DNA of 5,389 nt from an uncultured Oscillibacter sp. GTDB taxonomy: Bacteria > Bacillota > Clostridia > Oscillospirales > Oscillospiraceae. Below are positions 4,889-5,389 of this stretch, piece by piece. Both the position numbers and the translations under genes were made by a program. The number at the start of each line of letters is the position of its first letter. The stretch's first letter is position 1. Where the stretch lies: positions 1 to 5,389 of the forward strand of contig CAOJHG010000181.1 of the NCBI GenBank assembly GCA_948435975.1, written 5' to 3'. The notes under the pieces were generated by a model. That model made no database searches and was not told the DNA's origin. It worked only from the letters and a program-made list of their open reading frames with translations.

Positions 4889-5389
4889 TCAGAGGCTCAT
4901 GTAGTCCATCAGACTCTGAGACAAAACACTATTGCCCACCTTCAGCGCAGTGTCGTAGCAGTATTTCGCAAACATGAAGTCCGAAATCGCCGCTGCGGGG
5001 TTCACGTCCTCCAGGCCAAGGAACTGGTCCTGAAGAGAATCGCAGTTGTCAATCAGCAGCTCGCCGTTATCCTTCAGGAAGCTGGTCTGGGTATCCAGCT
5101 CTACATAGCGCTGCTTCACCAGAGAAGACGACTTCTCAAATTTCTGGCCCAGGACCTTGAATTCCGCCTCGTCCTTCGGGCTGGCAAACTTTCCATCCTT
5201 TGGATCGCAGGCCAGAAGAATCTCGCTGATGCGGTTCATGACAGAGGCGATATTCTCCGGTACGTCGAACTCGTAGTTCCCCTTGGAGGGATCGTTGGCA
5301 TCTACGGGAACCTCCACCTTATTGCTGCCGTAGCCGCCCAGATAATAGACACCCTGGAGGGCAATATTGGTCACACTGGAGGAGACGAC
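4889..5389 (-). CDS. flgL: Flagellar hook-associated protein FlgL (HAP3), C-terminal part (5' end beyond window)
   Basis: FlgL is the exported junction protein between hook and filament. The frame is open to the right edge, so the N-terminal flagellin-like domain is missing; the GTG at 5374 is internal, not a start. The 166 visible residues include an extended beta-rich outer-domain part (ALQGVYYLGGYGSNKVEVPVD), then helical segments typical of the D1/D0 return (ENIASVMNRISEILLACD…KSSSLVKQRYVELDTQTSFL). The extreme C-terminus is diagnostic: LEDVNPAAAISDFMFAKYCYDTALKVGNSVLSQSLMDYMSL matches the flagellin/FlgL C-terminal D0 pattern (xAxAIxxxxxxxxxYxxALxVGxxxxxxSLxDYL). Plain flagellin is less likely because the next genes are DUF6470, fliW and csrA, which follow flgL in Firmicutes. 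FlgK is unlikely because its C-terminal Tyr-Gln-Ala signature is absent. Confidence 0.88.
   Translation of the reverse strand, partial: VVSSSVTNIALQGVYYLGGYGSNKVEVPVDANDPSKGNYEFDVPENIASVMNRISEILLACDPKDGKFASPKDEAEFKVLGQKFEKSSSLVKQRYVELDTQTSFLKDNGELLIDNCDSLQDQFLGLEDVNPAAAISDFMFAKYCYDTALKVGNSVLSQSLMDYMSL

Noticed and set aside
1..5389. Search by eye for CRISPR repeats, insertion sequences, phage genes, tRNA or rRNA genes and toxin-antitoxin pairs
   Set aside because: No repeated units, transposase motifs, cloverleaf or other supporting sequence seen; nearly every base is explained by ordinary genes and short control regions.

Overview
The window reads as a chromosomal segment of a GC-rich (by eye well above 50%) anaerobic, flagellated member of the Clostridia. 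An Oscillospiraceae-like gut bacterium is my best guess. The guess rests on a clostridial-type [FeFe] hydrogenase, the Firmicutes flagellar order flgL–DUF6470–fliW–csrA, a YjfB-type small motility protein, strong AGGAGG ribosome binding sites and no outer-membrane features. This is inference from gene content, not a database match.

Layout. Bases 3-983 (+) hold the C-terminal part of a group B-like [FeFe] hydrogenase that enters from the left edge. A hairpin with a T-rich tail follows, then trmO (1097-1792, +), which encodes a tRNA t6A37 N6-methyltransferase. Everything to the right is on the minus strand and converges on trmO. A strong hairpin at 1801-1838, with its T tract on the minus strand, separates the two directions.

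Minus strand, in transcription order from the right edge: the C-terminal part of flgL (hook-filament junction protein), a DUF6470 (YviE-like) protein, fliW, csrA and a YjfB-family small protein, ending at a clear intrinsic terminator (3199-3232). A second, non-flagellar group follows: a calcium-loop-containing lipoprotein (2371-3123), a translationally coupled two-helix membrane protein (2142-2387), and a 61-residue single-helix membrane protein (1866-2051) that has its own good sigma-A promoter.

How the genes work together. FlgL, FliW and CsrA form the known late-flagellar module of Firmicutes, in which FliW antagonises CsrA, a translational repressor of flagellin mRNA. Here no flagellin gene follows csrA within the window; a YjfB-type gene takes that place. 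Starts needed correction: fliW and csrA both begin with TTG behind an identical AGGAGG-N7 arrangement. The 81-residue membrane protein and yjfB start downstream of the longest possible ORF start.

I see no CRISPR array, transposon, phage gene, tRNA or rRNA. I did not find a clearly new system. The most unusual local structures are two overlapping mini-ORFs in front of the DUF6470 gene, the paired TTG starts of fliW/csrA, and a GGA-rich leader in front of yjfB.
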